A stretch of DNA of 6,143 bases from Oscillibacter sp. (GTDB taxonomy: Bacteria; Bacillota; Clostridia; Oscillospirales; Oscillospiraceae): contig JAFOCY010000206.1 in assembly GCA_017380995.1 (NCBI GenBank), positions 1 through 6,143 of the forward strand, in the 5' to 3' direction. The notes under the pieces were generated by a model. The model made no database searches. It was not told the origin of the DNA and saw nothing but the letters and a program-made list of their open reading frames with translations. Shown piece after piece: positions 1 to 4,623 of this stretch. Position numbers and translations under genes: made by a program. The first letter of the stretch is position 1; each line of letters starts with the position of its first letter.

Positions 1-2
1 GC

Positions 3-212
3 CGTCTGGCCCGGCGGCTGGAGATCCCCATGGACCATGTGTACTGTATTGGAGATGAGACCAACGACATCTCCATGCTCACCATTGCCAGGGAGGGCTT
101 TGCACCTGCCAACTGCGTTCAGGCGGTGAAGGACTGTGGCGCCACCATCGTTTCTGACAAGAACCACGATGCCCTGGCGGACGTGATCGAGATCCTGGAC
201 CGCTATTATTGA
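3..212 (+). CDS. HAD superfamily (Cof-type, subfamily IIB) hydrolase, C-terminal fragment
   Basis: This is the 3' end of a gene that starts left of the window; the reading frame is open from base 3 and stops with TGA at 210-212, giving 69 visible residues. The motif GDETNDISML matches HAD motif IV (GDxxND), whose aspartates bind the catalytic Mg2+ in phosphatases of the Cof/YidA type. The sequence that follows (ARxGFAPANCVQAVKDCGATIVSDKNHDALADVIE) also fits these proteins, which end in 'A...A..V..s.deDGVA.vIe'-like segments. Members are cytosolic phosphatases acting mostly on sugar phosphates or nucleotide-like substrates; nothing here fixes the substrate. The N-terminal nucleophile motif (DxDGT) and cap domain are outside the window. 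The ATG at base 30 is internal, since the motif needs the residues before it and no ribosome binding site precedes it. A strong terminator follows 8 nt after the stop, so this gene ends its transcription unit. The family call is secure; the specific function is unknown. Confidence 0.85.
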   Translation, partial: RLARRLEIPMDHVYCIGDETNDISMLTIAREGFAPANCVQAVKDCGATIVSDKNHDALADVIEILDRYY

Positions 213-220
213 GTATCCGG

Positions 221-255
221 AAGATCCCGGCGGCATTTGCCGCCGGGATCTTTTT
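221..255 (+). terminator. Rho-independent terminator after the HAD hydrolase
   Basis: A perfect 14-bp stem is formed by 221-234 and 239-252 around the tetraloop ATTT (235-238). The core is very GC-rich (CCCGGCGGC), and the right arm runs into TTTTT at 251-255. It starts 8 nt after the hydrolase stop codon and ends before the next promoter, so it separates the two transcription units. Confidence 0.93.
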
Positions 256-265
256 GCATTTATGC

Positions 266-293
266 TTGACAAATTCCAAAATTGTGTTATTGT
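266..293 (+). promoter_or_regulatory. Sigma-A promoter of the GntR-ABC operon
   Basis: A perfect -35 TTGACA lies at 266-271. After 16 bp comes TATTGT at 288-293, preceded by TG at 285-286, which makes an extended -10 (TGnTATTGT). The predicted start point is near base 300, giving a leader of about 39 nt before the ATG at 339. The -10 overlaps the inverted repeat at 290-311, so a protein bound there would block polymerase. The -10 hexamer itself is only 4 of 6 to consensus, and its exact register is a judgement. Confidence 0.75.
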
Positions 294-311
294 ATTAAGT
301 AACTAATACAA
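290..311. promoter_or_regulatory. Predicted operator of the YtrA-type GntR repressor
   Basis: The site is an inverted repeat with two perfect 8-bp arms, TTGTATTA (290-297) and TAATACAA (304-311), around a 6-bp centre. It overlaps the last bases of the -10 and covers the predicted start point, the classic place for a repressor. YtrA-type GntR proteins commonly bind AT-rich palindromes in front of their own operon, and such a regulator is the first gene here. Binding by that protein is inferred, not shown. Confidence 0.72.
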
Positions 312-338
312 AGATACAGACGAAAGGGAGTGCTGGAT

Positions 339-701
339 ATGCATTGGCAAATTTCAAGCGACGCCCCCATTTATGCCCAGCTCATTGAGCAGATCACGGT
401 AAACATCGTCTCCGGCGGCGTGCCGCCGGGGGGCCGGATCCCCTCTGTGCGGGAGCTGGCGGCAGAGGCGGGGGTGAATCCCAACACCATGCAGCGGGCT
501 TTGGCGGAGCTGGAACGGGAAGGACTGGTCCATTCCCTGCGGACCGCCGGCCGGTTCGTGACCGAAGATGAGGCTGTGATCCATCAGGCCAAACGGACCC
601 TGGCCCAAAAGCATATTTGCCGTTTCCTCTCTGCCATGGCGGACCTTGGATACGGACAACAGGAGATCATCTCCCTTTTGGGAGAGGAACAGGAGGACTA
701 A
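339..701 (+). CDS. GntR family transcriptional regulator, YtrA subfamily
   Basis: A 120-residue DNA-binding regulator, a typical length for the YtrA branch of GntR proteins, which carry the winged helix and only a short C-terminal tail instead of a large ligand domain. Residues about 8-76 form the winged helix. Visible landmarks are PIYAQLIEQI, the family motif IPSVRELAAEAGVNPNT and the recognition helix region TMQRALAELEREGLV, with the wing ending at GRFV (71-74). The tail (77-120) is probably helical and used for dimerisation or effector sensing. I chose ATG at 339 because AAAGGGAG (323-330) lies 8 nt upstream; the in-frame GTG at 330 overlaps that ribosome binding site and is not usable. 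The stop TAA abuts the ATG of the ABC ATPase. This regulator most likely represses its own operon through the palindrome at 290-311 and responds to whatever the transporter exports. Seven of its eight Arg codons are CGG, the ordinary codon style of this genome. Confidence 0.92.
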   Translation: MHWQISSDAPIYAQLIEQITVNIVSGGVPPGGRIPSVRELAAEAGVNPNTMQRALAELEREGLVHSLRTAGRFVTEDEAVIHQAKRTLAQKHICRFLSAMADLGYGQQEIISLLGEEQED

Positions 702-1394
702 ATGGTATTTAGCTGCGAAAACCTTTGTAAGTGCTACGGAAAGGTCCAGGCTCTGGAGGACGTGACCTTTTCCATTCAGCCGGGCCATATCGTGGGCCTG
801 CTGGGCCCCAACGGCAGCGGTAAAACCACCCTTATCAAGCTGGCAAACGGTCTGCTGACCCCTACCAGCGGGGCCATTTCCATTTGCGGCGGCCCTGTGG
901 GAAAGGAGAGCCACAGCCTGGTCAGCTACTTACCCGAGCGTACCAGCGTGCCGCTGTGGATGACGGCGGCCCAGCTTCTGGATTTTTACTGCGATTTTTA
1001 TCCCGATTTTCGCCGGGACGCGGCAGAGGAGATGCTGCGCTCTCTGGGAATCTCTCCCAGGCAGCGTATCCGCCAGATGAGCAAGGGCACCCGGGAAAAG
1101 GTGCAGCTCATCGCCACCATGAGCCGCCGGGCCAAGCTGTATCTTCTGGATGAGCCCATCGGCGGCGTGGATCCCGCCACCCGGGATTATATCCTCTCCA
1201 CCATCATCACCAATTACGATCCTGATGCCGCCGTGGTCATCTCCACACACCTGATCGCGGATGTGGAGCGGGTGCTGGACGATGTGATCTTTTTGAACCA
1301 GGGCCGGGTGGTGCTCCAGTCCAGTGTGGACGACATCCGGGAGAGGGAAGGAAAAAGTGTGGACCAACTGTTCCGGGAGGTGTTCAGATGCTGA
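702..1394 (+). CDS. ABC transporter ATP-binding protein (ABC-2 exporter type)
   Basis: A 230-residue nucleotide-binding subunit that should power the permease encoded next to it at the inner face of the membrane. Motifs in order: Walker A GPNGSGKT (35-42), Walker B LYLLDEP (146-152) with catalytic Glu151, D-loop GGVD (154-157) and H-loop His183. The signature motif is SKGTREK (127-133) instead of LSGGQ, and the Q-loop position reads YLPER (76-80) with no glutamine. Both variants are seen in YtrB/BcrA-like exporter ATPases, so the protein is probably active. The length fits a single domain with no fused permease. Translation starts at ATG 702, directly after the repressor's stop codon, with AGGAGGA at 691-697 inside the end of the upstream gene. 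The 3' end overlaps the permease gene by 7 nt. The exported substrate cannot be read from the sequence. Relatives act in cell-envelope antibiotic stress (bacitracin or YtrB type), but that is only a family hint. Confidence 0.93.
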   Translation: MVFSCENLCKCYGKVQALEDVTFSIQPGHIVGLLGPNGSGKTTLIKLANGLLTPTSGAISICGGPVGKESHSLVSYLPERTSVPLWMTAAQLLDFYCDFYPDFRRDAAEEMLRSLGISPRQRIRQMSKGTREKVQLIATMSRRAKLYLLDEPIGGVDPATRDYILSTIITNYDPDAAVVISTHLIADVERVLDDVIFLNQGRVVLQSSVDDIREREGKSVDQLFREVFRC

Positions 1395-2194
1395 GGAAAT
1401 TGATGAAGCACGAATTTCGCGCAACGCTGCGGGTAATGCTGCCGCTGTATCTGCTGCTCGTGGTAACGGCATTGGGCGCGCGGGTCTCCATCAGCGGCCT
1501 GCTGGGAACGGAGTCCGCACTGGTGGATATTTTGGCGTCTCTTTTGGTGGTGGCCTTTGCCATTGCCATGGCGGCGGTGTGCCTGGTGAGCGTATTTTTG
1601 ATGGTCCAGCGGTTTTACCAGAATCTCCTGCGGGACGAGGGCTATGTGATGATGACATTGCCGGTCTCCGTCCACCAGCAGGTGTGGAGCAAGCTGTTGG
1701 TGGGCGTCCTCTGGTGCGCGGCCACGGTGGCCCTGGTGTGCCTGAGCCTCTTTATCCTGGTCTTTGACCTGGAGATGCTGGAGGGCTTTGCTCGCTTTGC
1801 CGGGGACGTATGGGCCTTTTTGAAAACGGAGTACGGCTTTAACGGCGTCCTGGTGGCGCTGGAGGTGGCGGTTGTATGCGTGCTTGCCATGTGCAGCGCC
1901 TATCTGGAGTTCTACTGCGCCCTGGCCATCGGCCACAGCCGTCCCAGCCACAAGCTGGTATGGTCCATCGCGGCTTATTTTGGCATGGACGCCTTGATCT
2001 CCCTGGTAGGCGGCCCGTTTGTGAGAGCTCTGGCGTCTACGGGGATCTTTGATAAGATCTCCGTGGTGACGGAAAGCGCCACCCAGGCCACTCATCTGGC
2101 CCTGTGGATCTCCGCATTGGTCTGTGCCTGCTCCGCCGCCTTCTACTACGCCATCACCACCTGGTTCCTCAAAAACAGGCTGAATCTGGAGTAA
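1388..2194 (+). CDS. ABC-2 type transporter permease, six membrane segments
   Basis: A 268-residue integral membrane protein with about six hydrophobic segments, near residues 16-34, 46-72, 103-126, 153-177, 189-208 and 234-258. The N-terminus MLRKLMKHEFRATLR is a basic amphipathic entry seen in many Clostridia ABC-2 permeases. After the second segment comes QRFYQNLLRDEGYVMMTLPV (74-93), which I recognise as the conserved cytoplasmic coupling region of this permease group. The start ATG at 1388 lies inside the last codons of the ATPase gene, with GGGAGG (1375-1380) 7 nt upstream; the 7-nt overlap suggests translational coupling and a 1:1 subunit ratio. Only one permease gene is present, so the active transporter is probably a homodimer of this protein with two ATPase subunits. 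No sensor kinase or BceB-type extracellular domain is nearby. The substrate is unknown. Confidence 0.88.
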   Translation: MLRKLMKHEFRATLRVMLPLYLLLVVTALGARVSISGLLGTESALVDILASLLVVAFAIAMAAVCLVSVFLMVQRFYQNLLRDEGYVMMTLPVSVHQQVWSKLLVGVLWCAATVALVCLSLFILVFDLEMLEGFARFAGDVWAFLKTEYGFNGVLVALEVAVVCVLAMCSAYLEFYCALAIGHSRPSHKLVWSIAAYFGMDALISLVGGPFVRALASTGIFDKISVVTESATQATHLALWISALVCACSAAFYYAITTWFLKNRLNLE

Positions 2195-2239
2195 CAGCGT
2201 AAAAGCCCCATTAAAATTCTGGAAAGGGCCCGGTATCTC

Positions 2240-2268
2240 TTGAAAAAATGAGTCGGTTCGGATAGAAT
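2240..2268 (+). promoter_or_regulatory. Sigma-A promoter of the small membrane protein gene
   Basis: TTGAAA at 2240-2245 and TAGAAT at 2263-2268 are separated by exactly 17 bp, each one base from consensus. The start point would be near 2275, leaving a short leader of about 25 nt with the ribosome binding site CCGGAGGA at 2286-2293. The 105-nt gap from the permease stop (2195-2299) has no convincing hairpin-plus-T-tract, so some readthrough from the upstream operon is also possible. Confidence 0.78.
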
Positions 2269-2299
2269 AAAAAGACTATTATTTTCCGGAGGAATATCC

Positions 2300-2770
2300 A
2301 TGCCCTTTGAGACGATGCTGAAGGAGATGGCTGTCACCTTTTTTATCTCCATGGTGCCGGTCATTGAGCTGCGGGGCGCCATCCCTGTGGGGATCGCCGC
2401 GGGTCTCTCTCCCGCTGTTGCCTATATCGTGTCGGTACTGGGGAACCTGGTTCCCGTGCCCTTTATCCTGCTGCTGATCCGCCGCATTTTCGACTGGCTG
2501 CGCCACACCCAAAGCCTTGGCCCCGTCATCGAAAAGTTGGAGCGCCGGGCACACCTGAAGGGACGCCTGGTCACCAAGTACCGGGTGCCGGGATTGATTT
2601 TGCTGGTGGGCATTCCTTTGCCGGGGACCGGCGCCTGGACCGGCGCGCTGGTGGCGGCGCTGCTGGATATCCGGCTGCGCACAGCCATTCCCGCGATCCT
2701 GACAGGACTTCTGATCGCCGGGGCCATCACCCTTGGCGTGACCATGGGCGTGATCCATATCGTATTTTAA
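2300..2770 (+). CDS. Small multidrug export family membrane protein (COG2426 / PF06695)
   Basis: A 156-residue, very hydrophobic protein with hydrophobic stretches near 9-22, 32-60, 97-122 and 128-155. Two conserved family motifs are visible: PVIELRGAIPVGIAAGL (20-36), with charged Glu23 and Arg25 inside a hydrophobic setting, and GIPLPGTGAWTGALVAALL (104-122). These identify the family named 'putative small multi-drug export protein'; the name is historical and I know of no firm transport assay. Structure-prediction work has linked the family to the DedA/Tmem41b fold, in which the acidic motif and the proline-rich motif lie on re-entrant hairpins. By that analogy a lipid-carrier or ion-coupled role is at least as likely as drug efflux; this is inference. 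GGAGG at 2288-2292 lies 7 nt before ATG 2300. The gene has its own promoter and ends in a terminator, so it appears monocistronic. Its stop codon lies at the foot of the shared hairpin that separates it from comM. Confidence 0.88.
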   Translation: MPFETMLKEMAVTFFISMVPVIELRGAIPVGIAAGLSPAVAYIVSVLGNLVPVPFILLLIRRIFDWLRHTQSLGPVIEKLERRAHLKGRLVTKYRVPGLILLVGIPLPGTGAWTGALVAALLDIRLRTAIPAILTGLLIAGAITLGVTMGVIHIVF

Positions 2771-2805
2771 AAAAATAAGAGAGCCTTTTGGCTCTCTTAT
2801 TTTTT
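2770..2805. terminator. Bidirectional terminator between convergent genes
   Basis: A perfect 16-bp stem is formed by 2770-2785 and 2790-2805 around the loop TTTT. The GC core GAGAGCC is flanked by an A tract on the left (2769-2775) and a T tract on the right (2800-2805), so RNA from either strand would end in a hairpin plus U run. The left foot is the last base of the TAA of the small membrane protein (2768-2770), and the right foot overlaps the comM stop codon (2804-2806 on the minus strand). Confidence 0.92.
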
Positions 2806-4321
2806 ATCCCTTCAAAATATCTGTGTTCCGGAACTGGACCGCCTCGGCCAGGTGGGCGGCGGAAATGTTTTCCTCACCGTCCAGGTCCGCGATGGTCCGG
2901 GCCAGCCGCAGCACCCGGTCATGGGACCGGGCGGTGAGGCCCATGCGGTCAAAGGCGTTTTTCATCAAGGCGTCACCGGTCGCGTCCAGAGGGCAGAAGG
3001 CCTTGATCTGGGCGGGGGTCATGTAGGCGTTGCAGGTGGTGTCCGTTCCGGCGAAGCGGCGCTTTTGGATGGCCCGGGCGTCGTCCACCCGCGCCTTTAC
3101 AGCGGCGGAGGGCTCGGCGGGGGTCTTGCGGCGCATCATTTCGTATTCCACGGAGGGGACATTGACATGGAGGTCAATACGGTCCAGCAGGGGACCGGAG
3201 ATCTTGTCCACATACCGCTCCACATCCCGCTCCGAGCAGCGGCACCGCCCTGAGGCGTGGCCCCGCCAGCCGCAGCGGCAGGGATTCATGGCGCAGATGA
3301 GCTGGAACCGGGCGGGAAGATGCAGCGTGCCGCCGGCACGGGCCACCGTTACCTCCCCATCTTCCAGGGGCTGGCGCAATGTCTCCAGCACATCCCGGTG
3401 AAACTCCGGCAGCTCGTCCAGAAACAGCACCCCGTTGTGGGCAAGAGAAATTTCCCCCGGCCGCATCTGGGGACCGCCGCCGGCCAGGGCCGCGGCGGAG
3501 GCGGTGTGATGGGGAGAGCGGAAGGGCCGGTGGGTGAGCAGGGGGTGCTTAGGGTCGGTCAATCCGGCAACGGACCAGATGGCAGAGGCGGAAAGGGCCT
3601 CAGAATCCGTCATGTCCGGGAGGATCGAGGGAAGGCGCTTGGCCAGCATGGACTTTCCGGAGCCCGGAGAGCCAATGAGGAGCAAATTGTGGCCGCCGGC
3701 CGCGGCGATCTCCAGAGCCCGCTTTACGTTTTCCTGACCCATCACATCCCGGAGGTCTGCATAGTCCTCCGTTTCTGCTTCCTGCTTCCAGGGCGGGGCG
3801 GGGGAGAGAAGGTCTTCTCTCTTGAGGTGGGCCACCAGGCTCTGGGCGTCTGTGATGCCGTAGACCGTGAGGCCCCCGGCGAGGGTGGCCTCCGCGGCGT
3901 TTTCCGCCGGGACGAACAGGTTCCGGATGCCCGCCTCTTTGGCCGCCATGGCCATGGGGAGAACGCCCGTCACCCCCCGGAGGGCGCCGGTGAGGCTCAG
4001 CTCGCCCAGGAAGGCAGTATCCTCCCCGGGAGTGGGGATGTCCCCGTTTGCGGCCAGGATCCCCACGAAAATGGGCAGGTCGTAAATGGTGCCCGCCTTC
4101 TTTTGGCCCGCCGGGGCCAGATTCACCGTGATACGGCTCACCGGGAACTTAGCGCCGCAGTTCTTTATGGCTGCCCGGACCCGCTCCCGGGCCTCCCGTA
4201 CGGCGGCGTCCGGCAGGCCCACTACATCGAAATTGGGCAGCCCTCCGGAGAGGAAGCATTCGGCGCTGACAGCGTAGCCGCGGATGCCATTGAGACCGAG
4301 GGAACGAATGGAGACGACCAT
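2804..4321 (-). CDS. comM: ComM/YifB family AAA+ ATPase (Mg chelatase-like protein)
   Basis: A 505-residue protein, the normal length for ComM/YifB. In Gram-negative transformers ComM is a hexameric helicase that drives branch migration while incoming single strands recombine with the chromosome; its role in Clostridia is much less studied. Residues about 20-165 form the Lon-protease-like ChlI domain (GLPNFDVVGLPDAAVREARERVRAA region). The AAA+ core follows: Walker A GSPGSGKS (217-224), Walker B VLFLDELPEF (298-307) and the probable Arg finger in LLDRIDLHV (378-386). Cys348, Cys350, Cys360 and Cys362 in the NPCRCG...CRC segment look like a metal site, as is usual in the family. The C-terminal Mg-chelatase domain ends with GLTARSHDRVLRLARTIADL (461-480). 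The start is ATG at 4319-4321 (MVVSIRSLGLNGI), where homology begins. An open frame runs 78 codons further upstream, but that stretch crosses the promoter and is not protein-like. AAAGGGCGG lies 7 nt upstream as a moderate ribosome binding site. No competence genes are nearby. Confidence 0.94.
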   Translation of the reverse strand: MVVSIRSLGLNGIRGYAVSAECFLSGGLPNFDVVGLPDAAVREARERVRAAIKNCGAKFPVSRITVNLAPAGQKKAGTIYDLPIFVGILAANGDIPTPGEDTAFLGELSLTGALRGVTGVLPMAMAAKEAGIRNLFVPAENAAEATLAGGLTVYGITDAQSLVAHLKREDLLSPAPPWKQEAETEDYADLRDVMGQENVKRALEIAAAGGHNLLLIGSPGSGKSMLAKRLPSILPDMTDSEALSASAIWSVAGLTDPKHPLLTHRPFRSPHHTASAAALAGGGPQMRPGEISLAHNGVLFLDELPEFHRDVLETLRQPLEDGEVTVARAGGTLHLPARFQLICAMNPCRCGWRGHASGRCRCSERDVERYVDKISGPLLDRIDLHVNVPSVEYEMMRRKTPAEPSAAVKARVDDARAIQKRRFAGTDTTCNAYMTPAQIKAFCPLDATGDALMKNAFDRMGLTARSHDRVLRLARTIADLDGEENISAAHLAEAVQFRNTDILKG

Positions 4322-4350
4322 ACAGGCACCGCCCTTTCTGCATAAGATTT

Positions 4351-4366
4351 GCATCCTGCGGGATGC
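4351..4366. repeat. Short inverted repeat in the comM leader
   Basis: GCATCC (4351-4356) and GGATGC (4361-4366) form a perfect 6-bp stem around TGCG. It falls inside the predicted comM 5' leader, about 30 nt before the start codon. No T tract follows on either strand, so it is not an intrinsic terminator. It may be an operator or RNA hairpin, or chance. Confidence 0.4.
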
Positions 4367-4392
4367 GATTTTGGAATAGTACCTATGAAGGA

Positions 4393-4420
4393 ATAATATC
4401 ACAAAATGGATTCTTATAAA
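4393..4420 (-). promoter_or_regulatory. Probable comM promoter
   Basis: On the minus strand TTTATA (4415-4420) and TATTAT (4393-4398) are separated by 16 bp, and TG stands one base before the -10 (4400-4401), making it an extended -10. Each hexamer is 4 of 6 to consensus, so this is a moderate promoter. The start point would be near 4386, giving a leader of about 65 nt. Confidence 0.5.
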
Positions 4421-4466
4421 AGAGGAGTTGATGAAAAACCGTGAGATCTGCGAAAAAAACCAAAAA

Positions 4467-4484
4467 TTGTGTAAAAAATAACAA
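4467..4484. promoter_or_regulatory. Rex-like redox repressor site (candidate)
   Basis: The 18-bp segment TTGTGTAAAAAATAACAA matches 11 of the 14 defined positions of the Rex consensus TTGTTAA-N4-TTAACAA, including both outer TTGT/ACAA ends. It ends 8 bp before the oxidoreductase -35, about 52 bp upstream of the predicted start point. Rex is the NADH/NAD+ sensing repressor of fermentation genes in Gram-positives, and pyruvate oxidoreductase is a plausible target. The AT-rich background makes a chance match possible, and the left arm is the weaker one. Confidence 0.4.
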
Positions 4485-4492
4485 AGCCACGG

Positions 4493-4521
4493 TTTACAGC
4501 CCGGAAATGCCGTGTTATAAT
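4493..4521 (+). promoter_or_regulatory. Strong sigma-A promoter of the pyruvate oxidoreductase gene
   Basis: TTTACA (4493-4498), a 17-bp spacer and a perfect TATAAT (4516-4521), with TG at 4513-4514 giving an extended -10. This is the strongest promoter in the window and fits the highly biased codon use of the gene it serves. The start point would be near 4528, leaving a leader of about 96 nt. Confidence 0.9.
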
Positions 4522-4526
4522 GATGA

Positions 4527-4601
4527 CGCATGGGGAAACGCATGGGCTTTTGCACGCCCTTGGACCCTCATGTGATGGTAAGTTTGCTGCAAATAGCAGC
4601 A
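4527..4601 (+). repeat. Leader repeats and hairpins before the pyruvate oxidoreductase gene
   Basis: The leader opens with a direct repeat of CGCATGGG (4527-4534 and 4539-4546, 12-bp period) at the predicted start point. It contains a hairpin CATGGGC/GCCCTTG (4541-4547 with 4556-4562, one T-T mismatch) and a second perfect 6-bp hairpin TGCTGC/GCAGCA (4585-4590 with 4596-4601). The second hairpin stands just 7 nt before the ribosome binding site AGGAGGT (4609-4615). These may stabilise the mRNA of an abundant protein. No known riboswitch class is recognised. Confidence 0.45.
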
Positions 4602-4623
4602 CATTTATAGGAGGTAAGAGTTT

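Larger units (their letters stand above)
4322..4623. other. Divergent intergenic region between comM and the pyruvate oxidoreductase gene
   Basis: 302 bp without a supported gene. In order it holds the comM leader with a small hairpin (4351-4366), the comM promoter (4393-4420), an A-rich stretch with a Rex-like site (4467-4484), the oxidoreductase promoter (4493-4521), and a leader of about 96 nt with a short direct repeat and two small hairpins. Base composition drops sharply to AT-rich from 4370 to 4490, as usual for an upstream promoter region. I see no small ORF with a ribosome binding site here. Confidence 0.85.

Noticed and set aside
330..338. GTG at 330 as the start of the GntR regulator
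   Set aside because: It overlaps the ribosome binding site AAAGGGAG; ATG at 339 has ideal 8-nt spacing and the family start.
354..914. Minus-strand open frame of 186 codons across the GntR and ATPase genes
   Set aside because: It lies opposite two well-supported genes, spans their junction, and has no recognisable motif.
2195..2239. Possible terminator after the ABC permease
   Set aside because: Only a 4-bp GCCC/GGGC pairing with a long loop and no T tract is present; not a credible intrinsic terminator.
3257..4345. Plus-strand open frame of 362 codons opposite comM
   Set aside because: It is in register with comM codons, shows no recognisable domain, and is a shadow of GC-rich coding sequence.
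4322..4555. 78-codon N-terminal extension of comM
   Set aside because: The extension crosses the comM and oxidoreductase promoters, is AT-rich with a non-conserved Phe/His/Tyr-rich translation, and family homology begins exactly at MVVSIRSLGL (start codon at 4319-4321).
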